DNA of 64,000 bases from Thermoanaerobaculia bacterium. GTDB lineage: Bacteria; Acidobacteriota; Thermoanaerobaculia; Gp7-AA8. The stretch lies in NCBI GenBank assembly GCA_017883205.1, contig JADGNZ010000001.1, positions 169,639 through 233,638 on the forward strand. The letters run 5' to 3'. The number at the start of each line of letters is the position of its first letter. The stretch's first letter is position 1. The notes under the pieces were generated by a model, which did not search any database, was not told where the DNA came from, and saw only the letters and a program-made list of their open reading frames with translations. Below are positions 17,230-26,261 of the stretch, piece by piece. A program made the translations under genes and the position numbers.

Positions 17230-17933
17230 ACTTCAAACGTGTCCTTCTGATGATCTCGATGACGCTGGCCCTCTGCGGTGCAGCGCTTGCAGAACCTGTA
17301 GGCGAGCCTGCCGCGGCAACGGACGCCAAGCCGGCGCTGTCCGTACGTTCGTTCACCTTCAAGTTCAAGCAGGCTGACAGAGCTGCGGCGGCAATCAAGC
17401 CGCTTCTGAGCGCCGAGGGCTCGATGTCGATCCAGCCGTCGGCGAATGCCCTCGTCGTCACCGACCACGCCGAGAACATGAAAGCGGTCGTGAAGATGAT
17501 TGGCGACTTCGACAAGGAGCCGCAGAGCTTTCGCCTTTACGTCCGCATCGTCGGCGCCACGCGCGTCGAAGGCGCACCCAAGATCGCTGATGACCTCAAA
17601 GATGTGGCCCGGAAGCTGGCCATGCTTCCCTACAACGCCTACGAAAGCGTCGGCGAAGCGACCGTGCAGGGAAGAGAAGGCGACCCAGGGCTCATCGACA
17701 TGCCCAGCGGCTACCGGGCCGGCTTCCACTTCGGCGAATACGACCCTGCCAGCGACTCGATCGCGGTCAAAGACCTGCAGATCTCCAAACTCACCGGCGC
17801 ACAAAAGGACCAGTTGACGTCGTTGCTCAAGACCTCGCTGAACCTGACTATCGGCCAGACTTATATTCTCGGCGCTTCGAAGGCCCCGCAAAGCCAGCGT
17901 GCGTTGATGATCGTCCTCGTCGCTCGACGGTAG
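17226..17933 (+). CDS. Secreted protein with secretin N-domain-like fold
   Basis: A 235-residue exported protein with a signal peptide ending near LCGAALAEP. Residues about 40-98 resemble the short beta-alpha-beta-beta-alpha N-domains of secretins: FKFKQADRAAAAIKPLL, then SANALVVTDHAENMKAVV, then IGDFDKEP. Unlike secretins it has no pore-forming C-domain; the rest is an unassigned beta-rich region. It is the third gene of the sigma/anti-sigma operon (4-bp ATGA overlap), so it may be an envelope sensor or the operon's effector. That role is inference. Confidence 0.72.
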   Translation: MNFKRVLLMISMTLALCGAALAEPVGEPAAATDAKPALSVRSFTFKFKQADRAAAAIKPLLSAEGSMSIQPSANALVVTDHAENMKAVVKMIGDFDKEPQSFRLYVRIVGATRVEGAPKIADDLKDVARKLAMLPYNAYESVGEATVQGREGDPGLIDMPSGYRAGFHFGEYDPASDSIAVKDLQISKLTGAQKDQLTSLLKTSLNLTIGQTYILGASKAPQSQRALMIVLVARR

Positions 17934-17956
17934 AGCGGCGGCAACCTCCTACACAC

Positions 17957-17997
17957 GGGGCGCGGCGGATTCACCCTCCTGCCGCGCCCCTTTTTTT
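17957..17997 (+). terminator. Intrinsic terminator after the sigma operon
   Basis: GGGGCGCGGC (17957-17966) pairs perfectly with GCCGCGCCCC (17981-17990), followed by seven T residues (17991-17997). It lies 23 bp after the stop of the secretin-N-domain-like gene. Confidence 0.93.
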
Positions 17998-18117
17998 GCG
18001 GATGCGGGATTCACGGTCTCGCGGTTGCGAAGCAACCCAGCAACCTACCCGCGACCTCGCGACGACCCCGAGACCGCAATGCTATCCTTCGCACAATTCG
18101 TTCATCGGAGGATTCCA

Positions 18118-19515
18118 ATGCGCAGATTCGCTCTCATGGCCGCGGTTTGTACGCTGATCGCGCTCCCCCTTGCTGCTCAGAACACCGACATCGAATCGCT
18201 TTCCGGCCTGCAGTTCAACTTCGGCAATCCCGGGGCCCGCTCGCTCGGGATGGGGGGTGCCTTTCTCGGCCTAGCCGACGACGCATCCGCCGCGGAAGCC
18301 AATCCGGCAGGACTAACCATCCTCAGGAAGCCCGAGATCACGATTGAAGGACGCAACTATCAGGAGCAGCAGGTCTTCACGACCAGCGGCACGTTCCCTG
18401 ATCTTGTGCGCACCGGTTTCAGCCACTACAGCCAGCGCATCGACCCGACCTTCGCCAGCATCGTCTACCCGACCAAGCACTTCACCTTTGGCGTTTACTA
18501 CCACGAGCCGCTGCGCAACGAAGGCACTGGTCAGGTCGTACCGGTGCGCAACAGCTTCACCGGCGAGATCAAGACCGACGTCCCCAACTTCTTCCTCCCG
18601 GTCGACAGCAACGGGAACGCCACCGGAGGTCCGATCACATCCGCCGCTTGCCAGGCGCTGCGCCAGAAGGATCCATTCGCCTGCCTCGAGTACACGGTCC
18701 TGCCCTTTCTCAGCTCGGTGAAGATTCAGGAGAAGACGTTCGGTCTCGCCGTCGCCTACAAGATCGGCAATTTCTCCATCGGCGCCACGGCACGCTCCCA
18801 GCGTTTTAACGAGACCGCCTTCACGTTCCGCGTGACACCGACCGGCGATTTTTCCAGCATCTCCGTGCAGGCCACGAGCGACATCACCAAGAACAACGAC
18901 GTGGCGAAGGACGAGAGCGACATCACGTTCGCGGGCGGCTTCAAGTGGGCGCCTAATGACAAGTTCTCGATCGGCGGCGCCTACAAACAGGGAGCGAAGT
19001 TCGCCGCGCCGACGTTCGCCGCCAACGAGAACACCAACTTCGCGTACGTCAAGGCTGCGGATACAACGTTCCACATCCCCGACGTCTACGGTCTCGGCGT
19101 GTCCGTACGCCCGATTCCGGTCCTCACGATCAATGCCGACGCGGTGCGGGTGAAGTACTCGAACCTCGTCGACAACTTCGTCTCGATCAACGCGAATGTT
19201 CGCGCCATCGACAAGGCCTACGCCGCCGCCGATGCCCTCGAGCTTCACCTCGGCGGCGAGTACTTCTTCTCGACAAAAATCCCCTTCGCCGTACGCGGCG
19301 GCTACTGGCACGATCCTCAGCACTCCATCACCTATCAGGGTCCGCTGACGAATGCCGATGAAGTTGCCGCCGCCGTTCTCTTCCCGAAAACCAAATCGCT
19401 GAATCACGTCTCGGTCGGCGCCGGCCTGGCCTGGCCGCGCTTCCAGATCGACGCCGCATACGACCGCTCGCAGTTGTTCCGCGTGGGCTCGATCTCGATG
19501 GTGACAAGGTTCTAG
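18118..19515 (+). CDS. FadL/OmpP1-type outer-membrane transport protein
   Basis: A 465-residue beta-barrel protein with a signal peptide (MRRFALMAAVCTLIALPLAAQ). The block FGNPGARSLGMGGAFLGLAD followed by ANPAGL is the N-terminal plug-like signature of the FadL/PorV family, and the protein ends with an aromatic residue (VTRF), as outer-membrane barrels do. Family members import long-chain fatty acids and other hydrophobic molecules. GGAGG lies 6 nt upstream of ATG 18118, deciding the start over upstream in-frame codons at 18025 and 18079. The substrate is unknown. Confidence 0.86.
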   Translation: MRRFALMAAVCTLIALPLAAQNTDIESLSGLQFNFGNPGARSLGMGGAFLGLADDASAAEANPAGLTILRKPEITIEGRNYQEQQVFTTSGTFPDLVRTGFSHYSQRIDPTFASIVYPTKHFTFGVYYHEPLRNEGTGQVVPVRNSFTGEIKTDVPNFFLPVDSNGNATGGPITSAACQALRQKDPFACLEYTVLPFLSSVKIQEKTFGLAVAYKIGNFSIGATARSQRFNETAFTFRVTPTGDFSSISVQATSDITKNNDVAKDESDITFAGGFKWAPNDKFSIGGAYKQGAKFAAPTFAANENTNFAYVKAADTTFHIPDVYGLGVSVRPIPVLTINADAVRVKYSNLVDNFVSINANVRAIDKAYAAADALELHLGGEYFFSTKIPFAVRGGYWHDPQHSITYQGPLTNADEVAAAVLFPKTKSLNHVSVGAGLAWPRFQIDAAYDRSQLFRVGSISMVTRF

Positions 19516-19635
19516 TTGCGCTTCGCGCGTTGTCGGTTGTCGGTTAGTTGCGCTTCGCGCGTTGTCGACCAAGGAAAACAAATGACGACGCGCGAAGCGC
19601 AATCAACCGACAACCGACAACGCGCGAAGCGCAGC
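19515..19635. repeat. Long inverted repeat between convergent genes
   Basis: Two nearly identical 47-nt arms, 19515-19561 and 19589-19635, each built of two GCGCTTCGCGCGTTGTCG motifs around GTTGTCGGTT, with a 27-bp loop. It begins at the FadL-like stop and ends at the ddpX stop, so it would form a large hairpin in both transcripts. Confidence 0.92.
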
Positions 19636-20273
19636 TACTCCAGCGGCAAATCGAGCAATTCAAACTTCTCCCATCCCCGAAAATCGAAGTGCCACCATTC
19701 GGATGGCAGAGCATCGAAGCCGTGGCTTTCCATCACCTTGCGCAGCTTTGCCCGATTGGCAATTACCTCGGGAGGCAGGTCGGTGAAATCCTGCCGCGCG
19801 TGTGACGTGAAATCGTCGTAGCCGGTCGGCATGGCCAGCTCGTGGCCGGTGCGCAAATCGATCAAGGTCAGATCGACCGCTGCGCCGCGATTGTGGCGCG
19901 AGCCTTTGGCGGGATCGGCGACGAAATCAGGATTGCGGATCGGCTTCCACATCCGAACGGTGACGCGATACGGGCGATAGCCGTCGAACAGCTTTAGTCC
20001 GAGGCCCTCCCGCGCCAGCTCGCGCTCGATCTCATGCAGCGCGATCGCGGCTGGCCGGCGCAGGTAGACCTTCGCCACGGGATAGAGCTGCGCGTGCATA
20101 AAGTTGTTCGTCGTGGCGTAGCGGACATCGCGTGGAATGTCCGTGATCTCGACGAGGCGCTTGTCCGGATCGGCGGCGACGAGGCGGTTGTACTCGCCTA
20201 AATCGCGGACCACCGGTGGATGCGCGGTCGCGCATGCGGCAAAGACCAGCAGGACTGCCAGCAGTTTCTTCAT
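19635..20273 (-). CDS. ddpX: D-Ala-D-Ala dipeptidase (VanX/DdpX, peptidase M15D)
   Basis: A 212-residue exported protein. The N-terminus has a signal sequence with a possible lipobox (VFAAC, Cys 14). The zinc-site motifs of family M15 are intact: SRHNRGAAVD (SxHxxGxAxD) near residues 121-130 and EWWH near 190-193. These enzymes hydrolyse D-alanyl-D-alanine; in Gram-negative bacteria they recycle the dipeptide from peptidoglycan rather than give vancomycin resistance. Its ATG overlaps the stop of the LLM oxidoreductase gene by 4 bp. Confidence 0.9.
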   Translation of the reverse strand: MKKLLAVLLVFAACATAHPPVVRDLGEYNRLVAADPDKRLVEITDIPRDVRYATTNNFMHAQLYPVAKVYLRRPAAIALHEIERELAREGLGLKLFDGYRPYRVTVRMWKPIRNPDFVADPAKGSRHNRGAAVDLTLIDLRTGHELAMPTGYDDFTSHARQDFTDLPPEVIANRAKLRKVMESHGFDALPSEWWHFDFRGWEKFELLDLPLE

Positions 20274-21460
20274 CGCGAAATCGTCGGTGCAACCTTCGTC
20301 ATGAAGTCGTTCATGTTCTTCATCACGCGTTTCGAATCGTGATTGTTGAAATCGAACCACAGCATCAGCCGGTTTTCCGGATCAAACCGCTCCGCGACCT
20401 GCTTGGCGATCATCTCCGCATTGCCGACGAGTGCGTTGCCGGTGGCGCGGCGAACCTTTTCCTCGTCGAGGGTCCCTTCCAGCGCGCGCCAGTAGTTCGA
20501 TAACGCTGCCCGCGCTTCCTCGGCCGCGCGAGCCTGATCATCGTTGATGAAGACCAGTACCGTGCGCGGCATCAAGCGCCGCTTCCAGCCGCCGCCATCG
20601 GGGTGATAGGCCGTGCGCATCCGCTCGTTCGTCTTCTGAATCTCGTCGCCAGGCGTGATCGAGAGATTGAACACACCAACCGGGAGGATGGTGTTCGCAA
20701 AGATCTGCGTCGCCCCGTCGTGCGATCCGATCGATAGCCGGAGCAGATCCATCCGCGATTCCTGCGGCACGATCTTCAGATTCGGGAAAACCCATCGCGG
20801 CGCAATCGGGATCTCGTCGACAGACTGACCGTGAGCGTCGACGACGCGCTGCCAGTCGGCGTAGCTGCGAAAGTCGCCGCGCCGCAGAGTACGAGGGGTG
20901 ATCATCGACGAGTTGAGCGTCTCGCCGCGCAGGAGGCGAAGGAAGATCTCCGTCGCCTCGTCGAAGATCCTGCTCTTCACGACCGGCCACGCCGCCTCCT
21001 CCACCGAGGTGCGCGGCACGATGCCGTACGGGATGTTGATGAACGGGAAGCGCCCTGCGGCGAAGCCGATCGTCAGCAGGCGCCGTTCCTCCGGATCGAG
21101 TCCGTGAAGTGCCAGAAACGTCTTCACGCGCTCCGCCGCCGCAATCGGCCCGCCGTTGCAGAGGATGTTCATGATCGCCGAGCCAACGCCGATCGCCTTC
21201 GTCTTCGCGAAAACGCGATGGGCAAGCTGCAGGATGTCGGTGTTCAAACCGATCTCGCCGACAAAATGCGGGATCACAGCGCCAGGATTCGTCTTCTGAA
21301 CCTCGGTCGACAGATGACTCTCTGCGACCCATGCGGTCCCGAATCCCAGCCGATCCGCGAGCACGACCTGCTCGAAGAAATTCTCGAACATGACCCGCTC
21401 GCTCGGCAGATAACCATCGACCTCGGTCTGCGAGATGGAGAAGAAGATGTCGAGCTCCAT
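20270..21460 (-). CDS. LLM-class flavin-dependent oxidoreductase
   Basis: A 396-residue luciferase-like monooxygenase family protein with a TIM-barrel pattern: ADRLGFGTAWVAESHL near residues 35-50 is the classic strand 2 signature, and FAKTKAIGVGSAI and LTIGFAAGR follow. Members use reduced FMN or F420 to oxidise diverse substrates; the specific reaction cannot be told. No Shine-Dalgarno is present; TACGAT (21469-21474, minus strand) ends 8 bp before the ATG. It is co-transcribed with ddpX. Confidence 0.85.
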   Translation of the reverse strand: MELDIFFSISQTEVDGYLPSERVMFENFFEQVVLADRLGFGTAWVAESHLSTEVQKTNPGAVIPHFVGEIGLNTDILQLAHRVFAKTKAIGVGSAIMNILCNGGPIAAAERVKTFLALHGLDPEERRLLTIGFAAGRFPFINIPYGIVPRTSVEEAAWPVVKSRIFDEATEIFLRLLRGETLNSSMITPRTLRRGDFRSYADWQRVVDAHGQSVDEIPIAPRWVFPNLKIVPQESRMDLLRLSIGSHDGATQIFANTILPVGVFNLSITPGDEIQKTNERMRTAYHPDGGGWKRRLMPRTVLVFINDDQARAAEEARAALSNYWRALEGTLDEEKVRRATGNALVGNAEMIAKQVAERFDPENRLMLWFDFNNHDSKRVMKNMNDFMTKVAPTISR

Positions 21461-21480
21461 GCGGTTGGATCGTATAGGAA

Positions 21481-21712
21481 TGGAGGTGGGGAGTGGGGAG
21501 TGGGGGGTGGAAGAAGGTTGCTGAGAAACAGGGTTGCGAGTTCTCGGGGTCTCACAACGCAGGAAACAGTTGCCATCGCTGCGAGACCGCATAGACCACG
21601 AGATCCAGAAACCCAGCAACTCAGCAACCCTGAGACCCAACCCACCAACTCGTCAACCCAACAACCATCTTCCACACCCCACACCCCACCCCCCCACTCC
21701 CTATAATCAGAC
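21481..21712. repeat. Low-complexity inverted-repeat region between divergent genes
   Basis: The region between the LLM and asparaginase genes begins with a G-rich GGAGTGGGGAGTGGGGGG tract and ends with its C-rich counterpart (ACACCCCACACCCCACCCC, near 21672-21692). Between them are inverted copies of GGTTGCTGAG and CTCAGCAACC. Similar GCAACC/GAGACC elements occur at 8256-8285 and 18015-18078. Confidence 0.75.
21702..21707 (+). promoter_or_regulatory. -10 box giving a leaderless asparaginase transcript
   Basis: A perfect TATAAT ends 6 bp before the GTG start at 21714. Transcription would begin at or within a base of the start codon. Confidence 0.7.
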
Positions 21713-21713
21713 A

Positions 21714-22787
21714 GTGCCCGTCAACGAAACCCTCCCCATCAACTTCGCCCGCGCCATGCCCAACTGGCAGCCGCTGGTCGAGTACCGGCGCAATGGTGTG
21801 GCGGAGAACACGATTCATGGCGCGGTCTCGTGGGTCTCGGGCAGGAGCGTCGTCCATTCGTTCGGTGGCAACGTCGAGGTCTACGGGCGCTCGATGGTCA
21901 AGCCGATCATGATGAAAGTCTTCACGCGCGAGTTCGCCAAAGGACTCACGGACGAACAGAAAGCCATCTCCGTCGCCTCGCACAACGGCGACACGGAACA
22001 TGTCCGTGTCGCTCGCTCGATCCTGCTGCAGGGTGAGTGGGGGATGATGCAGGCGCCGCTCGATGTGCCGCTCGTGCAGTTCGGGCGGCAGGTGCGCAGG
22101 CCGCGGCGCTGGTACCACTGCTGTTCCGGCGAGCACGCCGCCATCCTTCGTGGCTGCAAGTTGAAGGGTTGGTCGCGCGTCGGTTACGTCTGGCCGCATC
22201 ACCCGTTTTTTCAGGAGTACCTCGGCTACCTCCAGAGCGTACTCGGCAAGGATTGGAAGCAGGGAACGATCGCCAAAGACGGCTGCGGGTTGCCGACGGT
22301 TTCGATGACCGTCACTGATCTGGCCCGCCTCTTCGCCAACCTCGTCACTGAAAAAGACGACGACTGGATCTGGCGGGCGATGGTCGAGCATCCCGATCTC
22401 ATCGGCGGCTTCAATCGCCTCGACTCCACGATCCTCAAAGCCTGCAACGGCCGCGTCATCGCCAAGGAAGGTGCCGACGGACTCCTCGGGCTTGCCATCG
22501 AGCATCCCGAATATCCGGACGGTCTCGGCGTCGTCGTCAAGATCGCGCACGGCTGGAACCCGCAGGCCACCTGGTACATCGCCCGCTACATCCTCGGCGT
22601 GCTCGGATTCGAGTTCCGCAATCCCTACAAACTGCGGCGGCAGAAAGCGTTCATCGTCCCCGAGGTCATTCCGGAGGGATTGAGGGAACGGATGGCCGCA
22701 ATCGTGCCGTGGGATTCGTGGGATCCCGACATCGACAAATGGGAGTTCGATCCGGAGGAGCTCCTTGCGATGGAGGACCCGCGATGA
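21714..22787 (+). CDS. L-asparaginase II-like (AnsA-type, PF06089 family)
   Basis: A 357-residue protein of the asparaginase family found in Rhizobium (unrelated to the E. coli enzymes). Family hallmarks are the YGRSMVKPIMMKVF block, SVASHNGDTEHV, CCSGEHAAILRGC (Cys/Ser/His active-site region) and KDGCGLPTVSM. It would release ammonia from asparagine in the cytoplasm. The GTG at 21714 directly follows a TATAAT box, which argues for a leaderless start; ATG 21756 is the alternative. Its stop overlaps the aldehyde dehydrogenase start (ATGA). Confidence 0.86.
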   Translation: MPVNETLPINFARAMPNWQPLVEYRRNGVAENTIHGAVSWVSGRSVVHSFGGNVEVYGRSMVKPIMMKVFTREFAKGLTDEQKAISVASHNGDTEHVRVARSILLQGEWGMMQAPLDVPLVQFGRQVRRPRRWYHCCSGEHAAILRGCKLKGWSRVGYVWPHHPFFQEYLGYLQSVLGKDWKQGTIAKDGCGLPTVSMTVTDLARLFANLVTEKDDDWIWRAMVEHPDLIGGFNRLDSTILKACNGRVIAKEGADGLLGLAIEHPEYPDGLGVVVKIAHGWNPQATWYIARYILGVLGFEFRNPYKLRRQKAFIVPEVIPEGLRERMAAIVPWDSWDPDIDKWEFDPEELLAMEDPR

Positions 22788-24259
22788 CGGTGCCGATCAA
22801 GGGATCGATGGTCGCGTCGATGCACGAAGTCGTGCGTGTTGCGAATTACATTGGCGGCGAACTTGTGCCCCCGTCGACTGGACGCTACTTCGCCAATGTC
22901 TGTCCATCGACTGGCCAGTGGATGGGAGAGGTGCCCGATAGCGATGAGCGCGACGTCGACGCTGCAGTCGCTGCAGCCAAGGATGCGTTTCCAGCGTGGA
23001 AGCGTACGTCTGCTTCTGAACGATCACGGTTGCTGCTCAAAATCGCCGACTTGATCGAGCGTGACCTCGACTTTCTAGCCTACTTCGAGAGTCTTGACAG
23101 CGGCAAACCGATGTCGCTTGCCCGGACACTTGACATTCCGCGCGCGATCGCGAATTTCCGCTTCTTCGCAACCGCGATCCTGCACGAGTCGACCAATGCG
23201 CATACAACCGGTGATTCGGTTCTCAATTACACGCTGCGCCATCCACTCGGCGTCGTCGGTTTGATTTCCCCGTGGAATCTGCCGCTCTATCTGCTGTCAT
23301 GGAAAATCGCACCTGCGATCGCGGCCGGAAATACATGCGTCGCGAAACCGTCGGAGATGACTCCGATCACGGCAAAGTTGTTGTCCAGAATCGTCACCGA
23401 GGCCGGTATTCCGCCGGGAGTGATCAACGTCGTTCACGGCTACGGCGCGAAAGCGGGCCGCGCGCTGACATGTCACGACGACGTTGCTGCGATCTCGTTC
23501 ACCGGCGGCACGGTGACCGGCGCCGCGGTGGCTGCGAACGCCGCGCCGCGCTTCAAGAAGATCTCACTGGAGCTCGGCGGGAAGAATCCAAACCTGATCT
23601 TCGCCGATGCCGATCTCGATGACGCCGTGGCCACTTCCATCCGCTCGAGCTTCTGGAACCAGGGCGAGATCTGCCTCTGCGGTTCACGCATCTTCGTCGA
23701 GCGAGCCATCCACGATGTTTTCGTCGGGCGCTTCGTCGCGGCCACCAAGAAGTTGCGCATCGGCGATCCGCTCGATGACGTAACGGACATCGGCGCGCTC
23801 ATCAGCGACGCGCATCTTCAGAAGGTGATGCGCTACATCGACCTGGCGAAACAGGAAGGCGGCACCATCGTCGCGGGCGGGAACCGCGTCGATCGTCCCG
23901 GCTACTTCGTGGAGCCGACTATCGTCACCGGCCTCGGAACAGACTGCCGCGTTCTGCAGGAAGAGATCTTCGGCCCGGTCGTCACGATCACCCCGTTCGA
24001 CGACGAAGAGGAGGCGATCCGCTTCGCAAACTCCACGCGCTACGGCCTCTCCGCCACCGTCTGGACACGCGACCTCTCCCGCGCCCACCGCGTCGCCGCC
24101 GCGCTCGACAGCGGCACCGTCTGGATCAACTGCTGGCTCCTCCGCGACCTCCGCGTCCCCTTCGGCGGCATGAAAGAAAGCGGCGTGGGCAGAGAGGGCG
24201 GCTTCGACTCACTGAGCTTCTTCACGGAAGCGAAGAATGTGTGCGTGAAGATTGGTTGA
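22784..24259 (+). CDS. Aldehyde dehydrogenase, muconate-semialdehyde type
   Basis: A 491-residue NAD(P)-dependent aldehyde dehydrogenase. It has ISPWNLPL (cofactor site), SFTGGTVTG, the catalytic Glu in LELGGKNPN and the catalytic Cys in NQGEICLCGSRIF, then EEIFGPVV and FGGMKESGVGREGG. The GEICLCGSR context resembles 2-hydroxymuconic and 2-aminomuconic semialdehyde dehydrogenases (ALDH8-like), suggesting action on an aromatic or tryptophan catabolite; no other pathway gene is nearby. It overlaps the asparaginase gene by 4 bp, so the two are co-expressed. Confidence 0.88.
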   Translation: MTVPIKGSMVASMHEVVRVANYIGGELVPPSTGRYFANVCPSTGQWMGEVPDSDERDVDAAVAAAKDAFPAWKRTSASERSRLLLKIADLIERDLDFLAYFESLDSGKPMSLARTLDIPRAIANFRFFATAILHESTNAHTTGDSVLNYTLRHPLGVVGLISPWNLPLYLLSWKIAPAIAAGNTCVAKPSEMTPITAKLLSRIVTEAGIPPGVINVVHGYGAKAGRALTCHDDVAAISFTGGTVTGAAVAANAAPRFKKISLELGGKNPNLIFADADLDDAVATSIRSSFWNQGEICLCGSRIFVERAIHDVFVGRFVAATKKLRIGDPLDDVTDIGALISDAHLQKVMRYIDLAKQEGGTIVAGGNRVDRPGYFVEPTIVTGLGTDCRVLQEEIFGPVVTITPFDDEEEAIRFANSTRYGLSATVWTRDLSRAHRVAAALDSGTVWINCWLLRDLRVPFGGMKESGVGREGGFDSLSFFTEAKNVCVKIG

Positions 24260-24269
24260 ACACCAGATC

Positions 24270-24327
<58 letters not shown>

Positions 24328-24340
24328 AGGGTTTTTCTGG

Positions 24341-25891
24341 CTAATTCGCAGCGATACCTCGCTCCAGTTCTCGCACAACTCGTATGTCCCCGAACTGCGC
24401 ACGAGCACGAGCAACCTCAACGCGTGCCGCGTCGCGAATCTCCGTCGTCGTGTATCCGATCGATGGATCGTCAGGCACGAGATAGCGATACTCGATCGCC
24501 GCGAGCTGCGCCGGCGGGAAGGCGTTGCGTCGCGCGAACACCATCGCCGCATCATCGAACGCGACGAGCGCCCAGTCGTGGCGGCGGTAGCGGACGAGCG
24601 ATGCCGGCAATAAGCGCTTCTCTCCCGTGAGGCCGTCGATGACCTGCATTCTTTGCGTCTGGTATTCGTCGACGGCCATGCGTGCGTCGTATTTCGCGAT
24701 CAGCGCATGCCACGCGCGGCTGTCGCGGTGCGCGGCGGCATCGGCGGCGATGAAGTCTCCGAACAGCTCGTTGCGCCCGTCGGTCAACGCGCGCCGCGAG
24801 GGGTAGAACGTCCACTCCAGCAGCCCGCCGAACTGGTCGGCGTTGTAGATGTTTCCGTCGAGCTGGTACGAATGGAGGGCGGCGACGGCGCGCATCGGGA
24901 ATCGCTCGTCATCGATGCCGGGATGATGCACATCGCGCTGAAAGACCCACGCAAGAGGAGCGAGCGCGAGCGCGGCGAGCACGCCGGAAACGCGCCGCGA
25001 AATGTTGCCGAGCGGCGGCACGAGAAGAGGCAGCGCCGCGAAGTAGAGTCCCTGATTGCGCACGTAGCGAAACGCCAACGCCCCGAGGATGGCGAAGGTG
25101 ACGAGGCGCCAGGCGTGGGCTCGTTTGTCCCGCGTGAGCAGAAACAGCAGCGCCATCGCCGCCGTGACGACGTACAGCAGCGGGAAGTAGTTGAACGACG
25201 ACGGCAGCCATTCGGTGTTGACGAACGCTCCGCTGCGAATCGTGGATGTCAGACGCAGCGGCGCGAGAATCGCGTTCCATCCGAAAGGATTGATGAGCAG
25301 CGCCGCAGCGCTGGCCAGAGCGACGGTCCAGCGGCGGACGTCGATCAGCATCGTGATCAGCGCCAGCACCGGCGCGAGGAGCGCGGATGGATGCACGTTG
25401 ATCCAGACGACGGTCACGCACGCGTACGCGATAACGAGTGGTGTGAGGCGCATGCGCGAGCTGAGCATGCCGAGGGCGATGACGATGAGAAGCGCTGCTA
25501 CGGCCGCCGGACGGACGCCGAGTCGATCCGAAGCGCCGGCAAAAGCGATGGCAGCGATGAGGAGTGCCGCCCCGATCGCATTCTCGCGTGTCGCGAAAAG
25601 GAATCCCGCCGCGAAAATCGCCGCCGCCAGTAACGCGCTGATGATCGAGATGCCAGGATCGCCTGCGATGCCGTGCAGCGCGTAGAGCACGATCTCGTAC
25701 AACCACTCGCCATTGATCCACGGCACCTGCGCGCTCGCCACCGCGAACGGATCAACTGTCGGGATGGAATGATGCTCGACGATCCAGCGGCCCGTCGTCA
25801 GATGCCAGAAGTAGTCGTAGCTGCGGATCGGCGCGACAGCGGCGATGGCGATGAGGATGAAGAAGACAGCGGCAGTGATGCGTCGCGTCAT
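24341..25891 (-). CDS. Polytopic membrane protein, possible GT-C-like glycosyltransferase
   Basis: A 516-residue protein with roughly ten hydrophobic segments in the first 330 residues and a soluble C-terminal domain of about 180 residues. The first extracytoplasmic loop holds YDYFWHLTTGRWIVEH followed by DPFAVAS, an acidic/aromatic arrangement reminiscent of GT-C lipid-linked glycosyltransferases, but I see no definite family match. Its TATACT element (25901-25906, minus strand) ends 9 bp before the ATG. Function is not assigned; an uncharacterised membrane protein is the safe label. Confidence 0.7.
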   Translation of the reverse strand: MTRRITAAVFFILIAIAAVAPIRSYDYFWHLTTGRWIVEHHSIPTVDPFAVASAQVPWINGEWLYEIVLYALHGIAGDPGISIISALLAAAIFAAGFLFATRENAIGAALLIAAIAFAGASDRLGVRPAAVAALLIVIALGMLSSRMRLTPLVIAYACVTVVWINVHPSALLAPVLALITMLIDVRRWTVALASAAALLINPFGWNAILAPLRLTSTIRSGAFVNTEWLPSSFNYFPLLYVVTAAMALLFLLTRDKRAHAWRLVTFAILGALAFRYVRNQGLYFAALPLLVPPLGNISRRVSGVLAALALAPLAWVFQRDVHHPGIDDERFPMRAVAALHSYQLDGNIYNADQFGGLLEWTFYPSRRALTDGRNELFGDFIAADAAAHRDSRAWHALIAKYDARMAVDEYQTQRMQVIDGLTGEKRLLPASLVRYRRHDWALVAFDDAAMVFARRNAFPPAQLAAIEYRYLVPDDPSIGYTTTEIRDAARVEVARARAQFGDIRVVRELERGIAAN

Positions 25892-25968
25892 GGGGTGGCG
25901 AGTATAGCCATCCGAGCTGGGCTGTGTGCCGAGGTCAACGAGCGGTGCTCTGGTTACAACGATGCGCG

Positions 25969-25974
25969 TATAAT
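25969..25974 (+). promoter_or_regulatory. -10 box of TIR-like module A
   Basis: TATAAT ends 13 bp before the ATG of the small basic gene at 25988, giving a 5' leader of only about 7 nt with no Shine-Dalgarno sequence. Confidence 0.6.
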
Positions 25975-25987
25975 TGCCATCACGAAA

Positions 25988-26257
25988 ATGAACGCCCGCA
26001 AGAAGTCATCTCCACGACCTGCCGCCGCCAAAAAGGCGGCAAAACGCTCGGTAAAGAAGGCAGCGACCGCAAAGGAACCCGCCCGCTCCGCTGGGAAACG
26101 CATATCGACCCGAGACGCAGAGCGCGAGGCCATGACTCATGTCATCTCGCGTCCCTATTTGTCGCCGCTTGGCAAACGTGAGATCAGTTCCCGGCGAATC
26201 ACGGCGGCGATTAAGGCAGTGATGAAGGCCCAGGGCTCGTACGACTTCGAGAATTAG
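25988..26257 (+). CDS. Small basic protein, first gene of TIR-like module A
   Basis: An 89-residue protein with two parts: a Lys/Ala-rich N-terminal tail resembling histone H1 tails (AAAKKAAKRSVKKAATAK, residues about 12-29) and a more ordered C-terminal part from residue 44 that includes AEREAMTHVISRPYLSPLG and a helix ITAAIKAVMKAQG. No known family is recognised. It stops 4 bp before the TIR-like gene, which has almost no room for its own ribosome site, so translation is probably coupled. A DNA-binding or antitoxin-like role is an inference from charge and position. Confidence 0.7.
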   Translation: MNARKKSSPRPAAAKKAAKRSVKKAATAKEPARSAGKRISTRDAEREAMTHVISRPYLSPLGKREISSRRITAAIKAVMKAQGSYDFEN

Positions 26258-26261
26258 CCTC

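Noticed and set aside
19635..20273. Vancomycin resistance (VanX)
   Set aside because: No vanH/vanA ligase genes, and the diderm context favours peptidoglycan dipeptide recycling.
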